A stretch of 64,000 nt of DNA from Agapanthus africanus (Eukaryota; Streptophyta; Magnoliopsida; Asparagales; Amaryllidaceae). The notes beneath the pieces were generated by a model. It saw nothing but the letters and a program-made list of their open reading frames with translations. It had not been told where the DNA came from and did not search any database. The number at the start of each line of letters is the position of its first letter. The stretch's first letter is position 1. The stretch covers positions 748,719,632 through 748,783,631 of the forward strand of contig CM057340.1 of assembly GCA_030015575.1 (NCBI GenBank), read 5' to 3'. Positions 9,953-21,670 of this stretch are shown here, piece by piece. Both the position numbers and the translations under genes were made by a program.

Positions 9953-11224
9953 GACGGTAGTTTATTTCCTTGTGTAATTTCGGGTTAATTTGTGAATATA
10001 AAAACAACCGAAAAACAACAAAAAAAATACACTTTGTAAAAAAAAATCATCTTGTTATTTTTTGATTAGTTTTTGTGCAAGTTTGCAGGAAAATACAAGG
10101 TTCGAGTTCGGTGACCAAGACGGTAAAAATACGGAGTTCAAGTACAGTGCCAAAGACGTGGGAAGATAGACCCACATTTCGCGGCTACACCGCGACGGAC
10201 CAAAACGGAACAAACGGTTTACTGTCGAGATCTGGAGCAGGTCCAGTAAGCAACTAAAGATTCAGAACATCCAGACAAGCAGAGAACAAGCACAGAAGCC
10301 CACACAAAAAGTTTGAGGCTCCAATCCCACCATATAGCCGCGGAAACGCGGCATAAGGAAGCTTAGGCCGCGGATCCGAGGCCATTTGGTGGCTTCAGAG
10401 CACCAACTTCTCTCTGGTGAGTCTCTCTCTTCTCTCCACTCCTCTGGACTCCAATAAACTGTGTTTTCTGCAGCCTTCTTTGCGCAAATTCTTCTCCCCC
10501 TTCCAATAAACTGTTCTTGTGCAGGATTCTTTGCGCCGCAAAATAAAAATTGTTTGCAGTTGATTTGTTACTGCTTTGCATTCTTTAATACGGACTTAAG
10601 GGGCTTGAAACCAATCCAGATTGGGTGTGGATTTCATCACCCTTCCCAGGACCCCGGAAATCACTAAAGCATATGCATTGTCCATTGTAAATTAAAAAAT
10701 ACTAGACTTCAGCCCTAAGGACTTCGCGCTCATTAGGAGAAGATAAACCTTGTTTAGAACCTTGCTTAACCGTATATTGTTTACGGGGTGTCTAGGAAAG
10801 TGTTAAAGGCGCAACCGCCGAAAGAGAAAGGGTTATTTAATTAAGGAACTTCGCGAAAGCGTTGGACAACCTCCCCTTATCTCTGCACTTACCTGGCCTC
10901 GTGATCAGTGTATTTTTAAGCCCGTTTCTCGACATTGTTTAACTTCGACAATCAAGTTCAGGAGCAGGTCTAGTAGACCTAGGTTACCCTAGATCTAGGT
11001 GTGATTGTGCATATCTTGTTTGTGATTGCTTAAGCCGTATTTCCGTACATACTTCTGTAAATCTTTTTCTAAAAACAAAAAAAAGAAGAAAAAATCAAAA
11101 ACTTTTATAAAAACTTGCCCTTTTGTCACCAAATCCATTTTCACCCACCACCCATCGCCTTTCTCCATTGACGTTTTCTTACCCTCACCTTCTCCGCTTT
11201 GACTATACTAAACTCGTTTAGTGT
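9953..11224 (+). other. Athila leader (untranslated region before gag-pol)
   Basis: About 1.27 kb with no long ORF. It holds a GC-rich inverted repeat at 10339-10383 related to the one in the LTR, and a tandem pair near 10447-10540 (…CCAATAAACTGT… twice). Each member of the pair ends in an acceptor-like CTGCAG or GTGCAG, downstream of a GTGAGT donor-like site at 10417. A short spliced leader intron is therefore possible but unproven. Confidence 0.6.
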
Positions 11225-14200
11225 ATGTCCGCTTGGACTCGGGACACTAGCGCCCGTCTAGTCCGCGTTACGTTAGTCGCGACCGACTACGCGATCGACT
11301 CCGAAGTCGATACTCCGTCCACTCCTCTTTCACCCCTTCCTTTGCCGGCCAACTCCGACGTTGACCGGAATTCTGTTCGTACATCTTCACCTTCACCTTC
11401 ACCTTCACCTTCACCAACCTCTTCTTCCGCGATGTCGGGATTTAATCCGAACATCTTTTTGACCACCCCTGGATTGGCTCCACCTCCTACGGAGACCAAT
11501 ATTCCACCACCTCCGCCTGTTGTAGCGCCGCAGCGAATTGCGCTCCAGGATCATTTCTACCCCACCCGTTCTGCACTTCCCACCTGCCTTTCTCTTCCTC
11601 TGGCCAATGGGGACAACTTTGAAATTAAGCCCTATTTCATCAACATGCTTCCACGTTTTCATGGGCTTGAATCTGAAGATGCCTATATCTTCATCAACAA
11701 ATTTCAAAATGTCTGTGCCATGATGAAAACAACCCAGCTGTCGGACGATGCTATACGTCTACGGGTCATTCCGTTCACTTTATGCGATCTCGCTGAAAAA
11801 TGGCTGTATAGCACCGCTTCCCACTCAATCACCAGCTGGGACGAGTTTGTTAAAGCGTTTCTGAAAAAATTCTATCCAAATCATAAGACCGCAAGAATTC
11901 GAAATGAAATCAACCAATTCTCCCAGCTTCCTTCTGAACCCTTCTGGAAGTGCTTTGACCGATACAAAGACCTTCTTGTTCAGTGTCCTCACCACGGTAT
12001 AGAGAAATGGCAGCTCTGCCAAACCTTATACGAGGGACTGAACCCAGCAACGAAGCAGTTGCTGGAAACCATCTGTCAGGGCCACTTCCTATCGAAATCT
12101 GACGAGGAAGCGTGGCAGTTCTTTGACGATCTTGCGGAGCAAACGCTACAGTGGGAGAGCACCAGACCGACTTCTTCTTCTTCTACCTCCACTTCTACCG
12201 GTCAGTCTAGGGTAGGAATCCACCAACTCGATGTCTCTATTGCGATGAAAGCTGAAATGGCTGCTATAACAAGAAAGCTTGAAGCGATAGAGAGCAAATT
12301 TTCTGCTCCTGCCCCTGCCCCTGTTCTCCCCCTTCGTACCATCTGCGCTTGTTGTTCCGATCCGTCCCACTTGACCGAAGAGTGTCCTTACAATCCACCC
12401 CCGCAAGGACAGGATCAGGTTAATGCTGCCTTCCAGCAAAGACCGAGGAATGATCCATACTCTTCCACCTATAATCCCGGTTGGAGGAACCATCCCAATT
12501 TTGCCTGGAATCAGAATCAGAATCAATTCCAGGGCAACAATTTCCAAAGGGCCCCTCCGCCGCAACAACAAGCGCAACAACAAACTCAGTATCAGCAGCC
12601 CTTCCAACCCCAACCTTACCAAAACCAGACGAACAACTTTGCACCCAACAACTCTTTTCCACCAAACAACTTTGTTCCGTCGAACAACGATAAGGTTTCC
12701 TCGCTCGAGCGAAGTCTGGAGGCATTAGTTAAACAATCGACTCAATCCACCGCCAACATCCAGTCTTCGATTCAATCTTTAGTGCAACACACTGCCGCAC
12801 ACGGGCAAAGCATCAAGACCATCGAGGCCCAGATTGCACAGCTGAACGCGGCCTTGAGCGAGCGAGAGAAGGGGAAGCTCCCGTCCCAGCCACTTCCAAA
12901 TCCCGGTCACCCACATAATGCACATGTTGCTCTTGAACAACAAAACCATAATGTGAGTGCCGTGACCACACTGAGATCGGGGAGGATGCTGCAAAACAAC
13001 ATTGGCAAACGGATCAACGATGATGCCCCGGCCGCTGCTTCTTCTTCTTCTCCTTCTTCTTCTTCGTCTTCCGAGCCTATTCTCCGTTCTTCACAAGGCT
13101 CTCCCTCTTCTTCTTCTGCTCTGAACGGACCCACTTCTCACTCCATGAAAACACCTATTCTGGGATCCGTTCCAACTCCAAAATCTCCTCCTCCAGTATT
13201 AGATTCAACCAATTTTCAAAATGTTCCATTTCCAAACCGGTTGAGGTCTAACAAACAAAATCCACAAATGGAGAAGATTTTGGAGTTATTCAAGCAAGTT
13301 AACATTAACATTCCTCTTTTAGATGCTGTCCAACAAGTCCCATCTTACGCAAAAATCTTAAAGGACTTGTGCACGAAAAAGAGGAAGTCTCAGGTACCCA
13401 AGAAAGTTTTCTTGGCTAGTGCTGTGAGTGATGCCCTTACCCAATCTTTACCACAAAAACGGAAGGACCCTGGCTGTCCTACGATTTCAATTACTATTGG
13501 GGATAAGAACATCAACCGCGCACTATTAGATCTTGGTGCCAGTGTTAACTTGCTTCCATATTCAGTATACGAGCAATTAGGCGTCGGAGAGTTGAAACCC
13601 ACACACTGCACTCTCCAAATGGCCGACCGATCGATCACCCACCCTAGGGGTGAGCTAGAGGATGTGTTAATAAAAGTCGGGGACTTCATATTCCCCGTTG
13701 ACTTCATTGTATTAGATACACAGCCTGTAGCTAACCCCCGGAATCAAATTCCGGTGATACTCGGTCGCCCATTTCTCGCAACCTCAAATGCTGTGATCAA
13801 TTGTCGCAACGGTTCAATGAACCTCTCTTTTGGAAATATGACGATTGAACTCAACATTTTTAGGTTGGGGAATCAGCCCGCCGAACCTAATGCTCATATA
13901 CTGGATGTCTGCTCGATCCAGGAGATCACCCCCGAAGAGTGTGAATTCGAGGAGTTTCTGTTTGAACACGATAATCTCGACGCCACTAGTGCGTTTCTCT
14001 TCGAACCTGCTGCTGTTTCTGCGCCCGACAACGACTACGAGTGTTTCACGTTTTCGAACGATCTTAGCCGCGCACAACCCGAGTTTGAATCTTTCGACTT
14101 TCCGGATGAGTTACCTGAACCATCCAACTCGGTTGCCTACACTCGCTTTGAACCTTTGCTGGAGTCATTTGAGTTCGAGACCTTTGCACCAGTCTTGCCT

Positions 14201-17020
14201 TCCATCATTTCACCTCCAACGCTCGAACTCAAGCCGTTGCCGTCTCACCTTAAGTATGCTTACTTAGGTGAGAACGAGACCCTCCCTATCATCATTTCGG
14301 CTTCTCTAGCTCCAGAGCAAGAGAAAGCCCTTCTCGCGGTCTTGCACAGCAACAGGCAAGCTTTTGGCTGGTCCATGGCGGATATCAAGGGGATTAGTCC
14401 CCTCATCGTTGAGCATCACATTCATCTGATGGATGATGCCAAACCAGCCCGGGATCCACAAAGACGTCTTAATCCAGTCATGAAGGAGGCTGTGAAGAAG
14501 GAGATCGTCAAATGTCTAGATAGTGGTATCACTTACCCTATCTCTGATAGCCAGTGGGTTAGCCCCATTCACGTTGTCCCCAAAAAGTCGGGCATCACGG
14601 TCATCACTAACGAGGCGAACGGGTTAATCCCTACTCGCACCCAAACTGGGTGGCGAGTTTGCATTGATTACAGAAAACTCAACGCCGCAACGCGGAAAGA
14701 CCACTTTCCGCTACCTTTCATTGACCAGATGCTTGAACGATTGGCCGGACATGAGTACTATTGTTTTCTTGATGGCTACTCTGGCTATAATCAAATTCCC
14801 ATCGCCGAAAAAGACCAGGACAAGACCACTTTCACTTGTCCTTTCGGCACGTTTGCATATCAACGCATGCCCTTTGGGTTATGCAATGCGCCCGCTACCT
14901 TCCAGCGGTGTATGATGGGAATTTTCTCGGACATGGTGGAAAAATTTCTGGAGATTTTCATGGATGACTTCTCCATCTTCGGCGACTCCTTTGACGAGTG
15001 TTTGCTGCATCTTGACGCTGTCCTTACCCGATGTAAGGACAAGAATCTCACTTTGAACTGGGAGAAATGCCACTTCATGGTGCGCGAAGGTATTGTCTTA
15101 GGACATATCATCTCGCAAAATGGCATAGAGGTTGACAAAGCAAAGATTGAGGTCATTTCCAATCTGCCTCCTCCCCGATGCGTCAGAGATATCCGAGCCT
15201 TCCTTGGCCATGCCGGTTTCTATAGACGGTTTATCAAGGACTTTAGCAAGATTGCTAGGACCTTGACGCTTTTGCTGGCCAAGGACACGCCTTTCGACTT
15301 CAACTCGAGCTGTGTGACTGCATTCGAGTCACTGAAACGCTCACTCACTTCTGCTCCCGTTCTTTCTTCACCTGACTGGACGCACCCATTCGAGATTATG
15401 TGCGATGCATCCGACTTTGCCATCGGTGCTGTCCTTGGACAGCACATCAACAAGATGCCGCACGTAATCTATTACGCGAGCCGAACCCTGAACGACGCCC
15501 AACTCAACTATACAACAACTGAGAAGGAATTCTTAGCTGTTGTATTTGCTTTAGAAAAGTTCAGGCCCTACCTCATCGGCTCTCCAGTCATTGTCTACAC
15601 GGACCATTCAGCTCTGCGCCATCTTTTTGCGAAGAAAGATGCCAAATCTCGGTTAATACGTTGGATCCTCTTGCTTCAAGAGTTTGACCTTGTCATTAAG
15701 GACAAAAGAGGATGTGAAAACGTAGTTGCCGACCATCTCTCACGACTTCCTTCTTCGCCTTCGCTTCCAATTCCGATCAACGACGTTTTCCCGGATGAAC
15801 AACTCTTGACAGTATCGTGCGAACCCTGGTTCGCAGATATTGTGAACTATTTGGCCACGGGATTACTACCGACTGAATGGTCGAGTCAGGACAGACTTCG
15901 CTTCTTATCCCAAGTAAAACACTTTTACTGGGATGAACCCTACTTGTTCAAGTACTGTCCCGACCAGATTATTCGTCGGTGTGTCCCTGACGATGAATTC
16001 AAGAGTGTGCTGTCATTTTGCCACGATCAAGCGTGTGACGGGCATTTTGGGCCCAGAAAGACAGCTGAGAAGATCTTGCAATGTGGTTTCTACTGGCCAC
16101 AACTTTTCAAAGACGCTCACAACTATTGCAAGACTTGCTCCCGGTGCCAACACATGGGCCGGATATCCCGGAGGAACGAGATGCCGCTCCAACCGATCTT
16201 GGTTGTGGAGATTTTCAATGTTTGGGGGATAGACTTCATGGGGCCGTTTCCCAGCTCTTTTGGGAACTTGTACATCCTTCTAGCTGTTGATTACGTCTCT
16301 AAATGGGTCGAGGCTGTGCCTAGCCGGACTAACGACAACAAGGTTGTCGTTAGGTTCCTTAAAGAAAACATTTTCTCCCGGTTTGGGCACCCCCGAGCGA
16401 TCATTAGCGACAATGGAAGTCATTTCTGCAATAAAACTTTCGAAGCCTTGATGCGGAAATACTCCATTAATCATAAGCTCTCTACGCCCTACCACCCCCA
16501 AACCTGCGGGCAGGCCGAAGTTTCAAATCGGCAAATCAAGCAGATACTGGAGAAGACGGTTTCCAAGAACCGTAAGGATTGGTCTCTGAAACTCACTGAT
16601 GCCCTTTGGGCATTTAGAACCGCTTATAAGACCGACCTTGGCATGTCTCCCTATCGGCTTATGTACGGAAAAGCCTGCCACCTTCCTGTCGAAATCGAGC
16701 ATCGCGCATTTTGGGCGATAAAGGAGCTGAATCTGTCTCTTGAGGACGCGGGCAGCCATCGGAAGCTGCAGCTGAACGAACTGAACGAGCTTAGGGATGA
16801 GGCTTACGATAACGCGGTTGTCCTTAAGAATCGAACGAAGGTGTTTCACGATAAACACCTTATGCGCAAAACCTTCGTACCTGGTCAGCAGGTACTGCTT
16901 TACGACACCCGACTTCACTTCCATCCTGGAAAGCTCAGATCTCGCTGGAAAGGGCCGTATTTTGTGCGGAATGTGTATCCGCAGGGCGCTGTGGATTTGG
17001 AGAATCCAAAGGACGGTTAA
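11225..17020 (+). CDS. Athila Gag-Pol polyprotein, 1931 aa
   Basis: One uninterrupted frame encodes everything needed for retrotransposition. The gag capsid domain is at residues about 175-295, a CCHC zinc knuckle at 374-387 (C-x2-C-x4-H-x4-C) and a Q/N-rich linker at about 395-500. Protease has DLGAS at 769-773. Reverse transcriptase spans about 1125-1300 with the catalytic FMDD at 1245-1248. RNase H has its first catalytic Asp at 1394. The integrase HHCC region starts near 1598 and its DDE triad is D1670, D1729 and E1765 with D-x35-E spacing. No chromodomain is visible, as expected for Athila. The start ATG at 11225 opens the frame; a later ATG at the SAMSGFNPN segment (about residue 69) is an alternative gag start. 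The TAA at 17018 may be premature, because 31 further codons follow in frame to a TGA at 17114 and read like an integrase C-terminal tail. Confidence 0.96.
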   Translation: MSAWTRDTSARLVRVTLVATDYAIDSEVDTPSTPLSPLPLPANSDVDRNSVRTSSPSPSPSPSPTSSSAMSGFNPNIFLTTPGLAPPPTETNIPPPPPVVAPQRIALQDHFYPTRSALPTCLSLPLANGDNFEIKPYFINMLPRFHGLESEDAYIFINKFQNVCAMMKTTQLSDDAIRLRVIPFTLCDLAEKWLYSTASHSITSWDEFVKAFLKKFYPNHKTARIRNEINQFSQLPSEPFWKCFDRYKDLLVQCPHHGIEKWQLCQTLYEGLNPATKQLLETICQGHFLSKSDEEAWQFFDDLAEQTLQWESTRPTSSSSTSTSTGQSRVGIHQLDVSIAMKAEMAAITRKLEAIESKFSAPAPAPVLPLRTICACCSDPSHLTEECPYNPPPQGQDQVNAAFQQRPRNDPYSSTYNPGWRNHPNFAWNQNQNQFQGNNFQRAPPPQQQAQQQTQYQQPFQPQPYQNQTNNFAPNNSFPPNNFVPSNNDKVSSLERSLEALVKQSTQSTANIQSSIQSLVQHTAAHGQSIKTIEAQIAQLNAALSEREKGKLPSQPLPNPGHPHNAHVALEQQNHNVSAVTTLRSGRMLQNNIGKRINDDAPAAASSSSPSSSSSSEPILRSSQGSPSSSSALNGPTSHSMKTPILGSVPTPKSPPPVLDSTNFQNVPFPNRLRSNKQNPQMEKILELFKQVNINIPLLDAVQQVPSYAKILKDLCTKKRKSQVPKKVFLASAVSDALTQSLPQKRKDPGCPTISITIGDKNINRALLDLGASVNLLPYSVYEQLGVGELKPTHCTLQMADRSITHPRGELEDVLIKVGDFIFPVDFIVLDTQPVANPRNQIPVILGRPFLATSNAVINCRNGSMNLSFGNMTIELNIFRLGNQPAEPNAHILDVCSIQEITPEECEFEEFLFEHDNLDATSAFLFEPAAVSAPDNDYECFTFSNDLSRAQPEFESFDFPDELPEPSNSVAYTRFEPLLESFEFETFAPVLPSIISPPTLELKPLPSHLKYAYLGENETLPIIISASLAPEQEKALLAVLHSNRQAFGWSMADIKGISPLIVEHHIHLMDDAKPARDPQRRLNPVMKEAVKKEIVKCLDSGITYPISDSQWVSPIHVVPKKSGITVITNEANGLIPTRTQTGWRVCIDYRKLNAATRKDHFPLPFIDQMLERLAGHEYYCFLDGYSGYNQIPIAEKDQDKTTFTCPFGTFAYQRMPFGLCNAPATFQRCMMGIFSDMVEKFLEIFMDDFSIFGDSFDECLLHLDAVLTRCKDKNLTLNWEKCHFMVREGIVLGHIISQNGIEVDKAKIEVISNLPPPRCVRDIRAFLGHAGFYRRFIKDFSKIARTLTLLLAKDTPFDFNSSCVTAFESLKRSLTSAPVLSSPDWTHPFEIMCDASDFAIGAVLGQHINKMPHVIYYASRTLNDAQLNYTTTEKEFLAVVFALEKFRPYLIGSPVIVYTDHSALRHLFAKKDAKSRLIRWILLLQEFDLVIKDKRGCENVVADHLSRLPSSPSLPIPINDVFPDEQLLTVSCEPWFADIVNYLATGLLPTEWSSQDRLRFLSQVKHFYWDEPYLFKYCPDQIIRRCVPDDEFKSVLSFCHDQACDGHFGPRKTAEKILQCGFYWPQLFKDAHNYCKTCSRCQHMGRISRRNEMPLQPILVVEIFNVWGIDFMGPFPSSFGNLYILLAVDYVSKWVEAVPSRTNDNKVVVRFLKENIFSRFGHPRAIISDNGSHFCNKTFEALMRKYSINHKLSTPYHPQTCGQAEVSNRQIKQILEKTVSKNRKDWSLKLTDALWAFRTAYKTDLGMSPYRLMYGKACHLPVEIEHRAFWAIKELNLSLEDAGSHRKLQLNELNELRDEAYDNAVVLKNRTKVFHDKHLMRKTFVPGQQVLLYDTRLHFHPGKLRSRWKGPYFVRNVYPQGAVDLENPKDG

Positions 17021-17116
17021 CTTTTCAAAGTAAACGGACACCGATGCAAACCGTACCTTAGCGCCGAACCAACAGAGGAGCTCCTGTTCTTACAGGAGCC
17101 GGTTTACCCTGAATGA

Positions 17117-18783
17117 TCTTCCTCTGCCTACCTCCAAACTTCGGTTATCCAGCCAAGAACAGTGGACACTGTTCCAAATAAGTTTGGGGGTAGGTACAAA
17201 CCATTTTGTATCTATTTGTGTATATTCTTTTTCTTTTCTTTAAAAACAAAAACAAATAAAAATTTGTGTATCGCTAACCGACATTTTTGACCCTTCAAAT
17301 GATCTTTTCATGCTACGACAGTGAGGACACTGTCCAGTTTAAGTTTGGGGGTACGCTCGGTACGCATTTCTTACCTTCGCATTCATATGTATATTTTGCA
17401 TCTGCATATTAAAATCCATAAAAACCATAAAAATTTGAAAATTTTCCAAAAATATAAAAACTTTTTTGTCAAGTTAGCTTGTGGAAGAACTCTGATTCAA
17501 CATTCGACGGTTTTTGTTTGAAAAAATAGGAATAACTAAATCTTATGTTTGGATTTTGAAAACCTGAAAGATAACTCTCCTTTGAAGTTAACTATAGCTG
17601 ATATACGTCTTTACATCACACTACACGTGTCGTAAGATTTTGGGAATTAGATGACAAGTCTTTCATGTTTAAACTTTTAAACAGATAAATGATTTTCTGA
17701 GAATCAAATAGGTTTGTTCTGAAATAAGTAATGTCAAGAATAGTTTATGAAGTAAATCGAATATGAAGGAATGTTATTGATGCCGTAATTGGAGCTAAGT
17801 CGGAAAAATAACCCATCGGAAACTTGATTGGAATGATTACACACCAAACCCACTAAACACGTCTTTTATCCAAAAAAATAATTGAACTGCCGGTTATATC
17901 TCCGTTCGTATTAAATCATCTGATTTTCACGCCAAACTGTCTTTTGTTTTTGGACCTAGGTAACTTGAGTAATTAAGTCCGCTGGGGTGTTTCTACACCT
18001 AATGCCCTAAAACCAACTGGTTTGGGTGCATTGGCCCAAAGCTCGCTAAGAAGCCTAGAAAGTCCAATTTTAAAACAAAGTCAAGCAAGTGTTCTCTCCG
18101 AGTTAAAATTCCTAACGGTTCTTTGTGTGTGAGAATAATCTTGATAAAAGACAGGCTTTTATAAAAATTTTAGTGGAGATATGAAGGTTTTATTCTATGA
18201 TAAAGACTATTGCACGTTCACAGAGGTGTGTATGAAATGAAAACTAGAAAAAGGTGGAGTGAAAAATACGACTTAGTTTCCTGTTATGGAAGATAGAAAA
18301 TTCTGAAGTTGAAACCTTACTGGAAAACGAAACTTGAAAAATGCTTAACTCTTTATAAAACTTATGTGATCCTTTAAAAATTGTTATCTGGGCTTTATTG
18401 TGCGACATGATGACTTTATTCGACCTTTCGGGAACTTAACGACACTATTTGCACTGCACGTAAAGACATATAAAATCTGTAGTTAAATAAGAAGCGAGGT
18501 GTGAAAAATTAAGGTTCGATAGTCTAGACTTAGGATTATAGAATTTTTATTTTCTAAAAACAAAACTTTAGGGTTTGAATCTTAGTCTTTTTACAAACCA
18601 ACTTGACCGGATTTTGTGGGTAGTATCCGCTGAAAACCCTCAGGAGACAACACTCCTCCTACTAGGGACACCTAGAGGTTTAACGGCTTGTTGCACATGC
18701 TCAGTGCAATCGCGTTCCCTGCGAAAGTGAGGTTAGGAAATTTTTTGTGAATAAATGGACTTTGCTCGGGACGAGCAAATGAT
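17117..18783 (+). other. Athila 3' non-coding region with duplicated PPT-like sites
   Basis: About 1.67 kb between pol and the polypurine tract, with only short frames and no env-like reading frame. AAGTTTGGGGGTA occurs at 17180-17192 and 17341-17353, each preceded by GGACACTGT, and again as the true polypurine tract at 18784. The first two may be relics of earlier 3' ends or tandem duplications. Nothing else was recognised. Confidence 0.65.
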
Positions 18784-18798
18784 AAGTTTGGGGGTATT
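18784..18798 (+). other. Athila polypurine tract
   Basis: AAGTTTGGGGGTATT directly abuts the 3' LTR (TGTTCA...), the site where plus-strand DNA synthesis is primed during reverse transcription. Confidence 0.88.
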
Positions 18799-20372
18799 TG
18801 TTCATATCAGATTTTTGCATTTTCATACCGCCCAATTTTTATCACATTGCATATCCGTAGATACTCTTGAGCCGTGTTTGCTAGTCAATTGCAGGATACA
18901 GGTCCTCGGTTCCAAAACGGTGAAATTCATGGAAAACACGAAAAAATCCGGGTTCTTGCCGACCACAGATAAAACACGGTCTCCGTCCCTCATCCGTATG
19001 TTGCCAGATACCAGTAGGAAGACAAAATGTCAAATCTATGCACAAGGCTCAATGGTAGCACAAGATCCAAGAGATCTACGCGGAGCTCGAGACAATCATG
19101 ACAAAATCTTGACAAAAAGTCCACCTTTCCCTCAACAGAAATTCTGGAAAATTCGTGAAGCAATTATGAGAAAATACATATACCAGAATGAAGTACTCAT
19201 CAGATCAGGCCACCACCAAAAAGCCCAAAGCCCAACTCGACAACAAGGCCGTGGAACCGCGGCCAAAGGGGGGTCTAGGCCGCGGTTCCGCGGCCATTCT
19301 GGCTCCAAAAGAAAAATGCAAAGGGGGGTATTTTTGTCATTCTGTTTGGGTTCTGGTAGTTGCACTAGGGTTTCATTTTCTGGCCTATAAATAGCCCAGA
19401 ACTTTGTGAAGGAAAGGGTCCAATTTTTTGTATTCTCATTTTGCCTAGTTTTAGTGTTGTTCTTCTTCCTCTTCTCACCTCTTCTCCATTAAACTTGTAG
19501 TGATCTTTTGAGTGAAGAGTGATGAATAAAGAAGACCATTTTTATTATCATGCTTGTCTCTTTCTTTACTTGTTGTAATGTGTTGTAATTTTAATTGTTA
19601 AGTAGTTGTTGTTATTTCCTTGTTGTTTCTTTCTTCTCTTTTTTCTTTATCCTTACATACGACAATGATACTTACGCTCGATCCTCGCCAAGGTGAGGTC
19701 GCAAACAGTTAGTCGTATTCTTCTAATCTCCTTCTTTCTATCTTCCTCTTTTGTTTTGGTTTGTTTTTCCTTATCATGAAGTGTGAGTAGTTTTATACTT
19801 GTTAGGGTAGGATAAGGGAAGTTTGAGAGAAGGAAATCTCTCTCACTCTTTCCTTGCCCAACAACTTAAATCGACTCCCGTTAATTGAACCACAATCCGC
19901 TCCTTACGGCACCCTATCCTACATGACAGCGGTGATTCCGTAGTGAGACCGGTTGTGGTTGAATTAACCGGAGGTTATGGATAAGAGCCAAGAACGGACG
20001 GACAAGCACCAAAAGGAAGACTTATGCGTTGGAAAGCCTAGCTTATACTCGCAAAGTCCTTCCTAGTCGTGCTAATCCCCGTTGTTGCCGATTACCGTAA
20101 CACCGATATTAAGAGGGGCAACGAAAGATGTGGAGACTCCTAACTCAAACTAACCTAATCCTAACCCTAACAAGCTCTCTTTAAATATCAACTTAACACT
20201 TAGATAACCACAACAAAATCTGAACAACCGGACTTAACTCGTCGAAAAACACATAGAAAAAGATTCCCATCTCCCTGCGGACGACCCGTACTCAACCGGC
20301 TAGCTACGTGCGAAACCGTCTTGATTGCGGTATTTAAACTTGAACTTGAACACGACCGTATCCTAACAATCA
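18799..20372 (+). repeat. Athila 3' LTR
   Basis: 1574 bp, same ends as the 5' LTR, with TATA box at 19386-19393 and AATAAA at 19525-19530. It has 7 substitutions relative to the 5' LTR, including C-to-T at about 19252 inside the GC-rich inverted repeat. Confidence 0.97.
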
Positions 20373-20377
20373 TGTGG
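20373..20377 (+). other. Target-site duplication, right copy (TGTGG)
   Basis: Identical to 8354-8358 and directly after the terminal CA of the 3' LTR. Confidence 0.95.
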
Positions 20378-21436
20378 CAAGTTGCCATGTGATCTCTCAC
20401 TCGTCGATAGACGATGAAGAGGTTCCTTGCCCAAAGAAACTAGGGGCAGGTCCTGAGCCAAAACTTCTGGGGCCATCAGATGAAACAATTGATGCATTCC
20501 TGAACACAGCTCTTCTTAAAAGCAAAGCTGATCGGGAGCGTGAGATGGCCATATTTGAAAAGGCCAAACGCTGGCGACTGGACGAAAGGGTTGAAACACT
20601 TCCACCAGATCAAAGTACCCCCACTGCAAATAAAAATAGGTTCAAGATGAGGAAGAGGTTCGCTAAAGCCATATCAATGGGAATGAAGCTACCATCCTCC
20701 GAAGCGAACGCCTTTGGTGAAGAAGAAACACATCCTAGCTACTGCCTATATCATCGAAAGATTGCGCACCCCACCGAAGAGTGCAACGCTTTTAAAAGAT
20801 GGTGGCAAGGATACGTTGCTCACCAGCAACATTTCAAGCGGATGAAACGCAAAACTCGTCGGGAGCAAAGAAATACGTCCGAGGAGTATAAAAGAACTGC
20901 CAGCAACTGTCGCATGGTCAACACCGGGGGATCGCAAATCCTCACCTTCGGGAGCGACTCTGACGAAGAAATGACTCTTGGCCCTCTCTTTAAAGAGTCC
21001 ACCTTGGGAAGAGAGGAAGAACCGAAGACCTGTGAAAATATCCAGCTGCGCAATCGTACGCTGCCCGAAAAGAATCTTGGGCCCTCGAACAATGGGTCAA
21101 ATAGAAAAGATAAGGGAAAAGAAAAAGTCCCTGAGGACATCATCCTTGATGACCGAGCCGTCGAAAAGCTGACAACCAAGGACCCGCCAAAGAAAAGTAA
21201 GGTGGACTACAACGTTCTGGCATACTTGAGAAAACTACCTTCGCAGTTAAGCATTCTCGACGCCCTTCTGCTATCCAAAGAGGCGAGAGATTCTTTAATC
21301 AAGGCACTGTAAGAGCCCGAGCAGTTCCAAACCTTTCTCGCCGAAGAAAAGATGAAGGACGAGCTGGAAGAAGTACGCACAGCCGATATCACCCTCTCAT
21401 GCTCTGTGATTGATCGAGACTCGAATGACCACTATT
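20378..21436 (+). pseudogene. Tat-1 gag, 3' part
   Basis: This is the continuation of Tat-1 gag after the Athila insertion, joining SDESEDYV to ASCHVISHS as in Tat-2. It has the second knuckle-like site C-x2-H-x4-H-x4-C at about 20742-20785 (YCLYHRKIAHPTEEC), a WWQGYVA block and an acidic SDSDEE block. A TAA at 21310 interrupts the frame, after which 40 or so further residues read on in frame to about 21436 (…SCLLNW). Tat elements would carry protease next. No protease, reverse transcriptase or integrase follows. Confidence 0.8.
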
Positions 21437-21670
21437 TTTCGTCTTGTCTCTTGAACTGGTAAGCGGCACTGGACGGATGCAGATGACTGGAACCCGGATT
21501 TTATCTGTCTATGGCAGATGTTCTGGATTTTGGCATAACTGTGGAGATTTTGTATGATTTGCATTATTTTGGACTAGAAACCTGTAACCTGTAAATATGT
21601 AGCAAACACGGATCAAAAGCACATGCCTATAAACAAACGAGCAGAAGAATGGGCGGTGTTAAATGCAATA
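21437..21670. other. Junction between Tat-1 and an inverted Tat gag piece
   Basis: About 230 bp without recognisable coding content. To the left gag reads on the plus strand, to the right gag reads on the minus strand. No LTR, polypurine tract or target duplication is visible, so this is probably a deletion or rearrangement breakpoint. Confidence 0.5.

Larger units (their letters stand above)
8359..20372 (+). mobile_element. Complete, young Athila-lineage LTR retrotransposon
   Basis: A 12,014-bp element. Order: 5' LTR 8359-9932, PBS 9935-9952, leader to 11224, gag-pol 11225-17020, non-coding region to 18783, polypurine tract 18784-18798, 3' LTR 18799-20372, flanked by TGTGG duplications. Both LTRs are exactly 1574 bp and differ at 7 positions (about 0.44 percent) with no indels. 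At the often used 1.3e-8 substitutions per site per year this is about 0.17 million years, which is inference. No env-like ORF is seen between pol and the 3' LTR. It sits inside Tat-1 gag in the same orientation as Tat-1. Confidence 0.97.
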
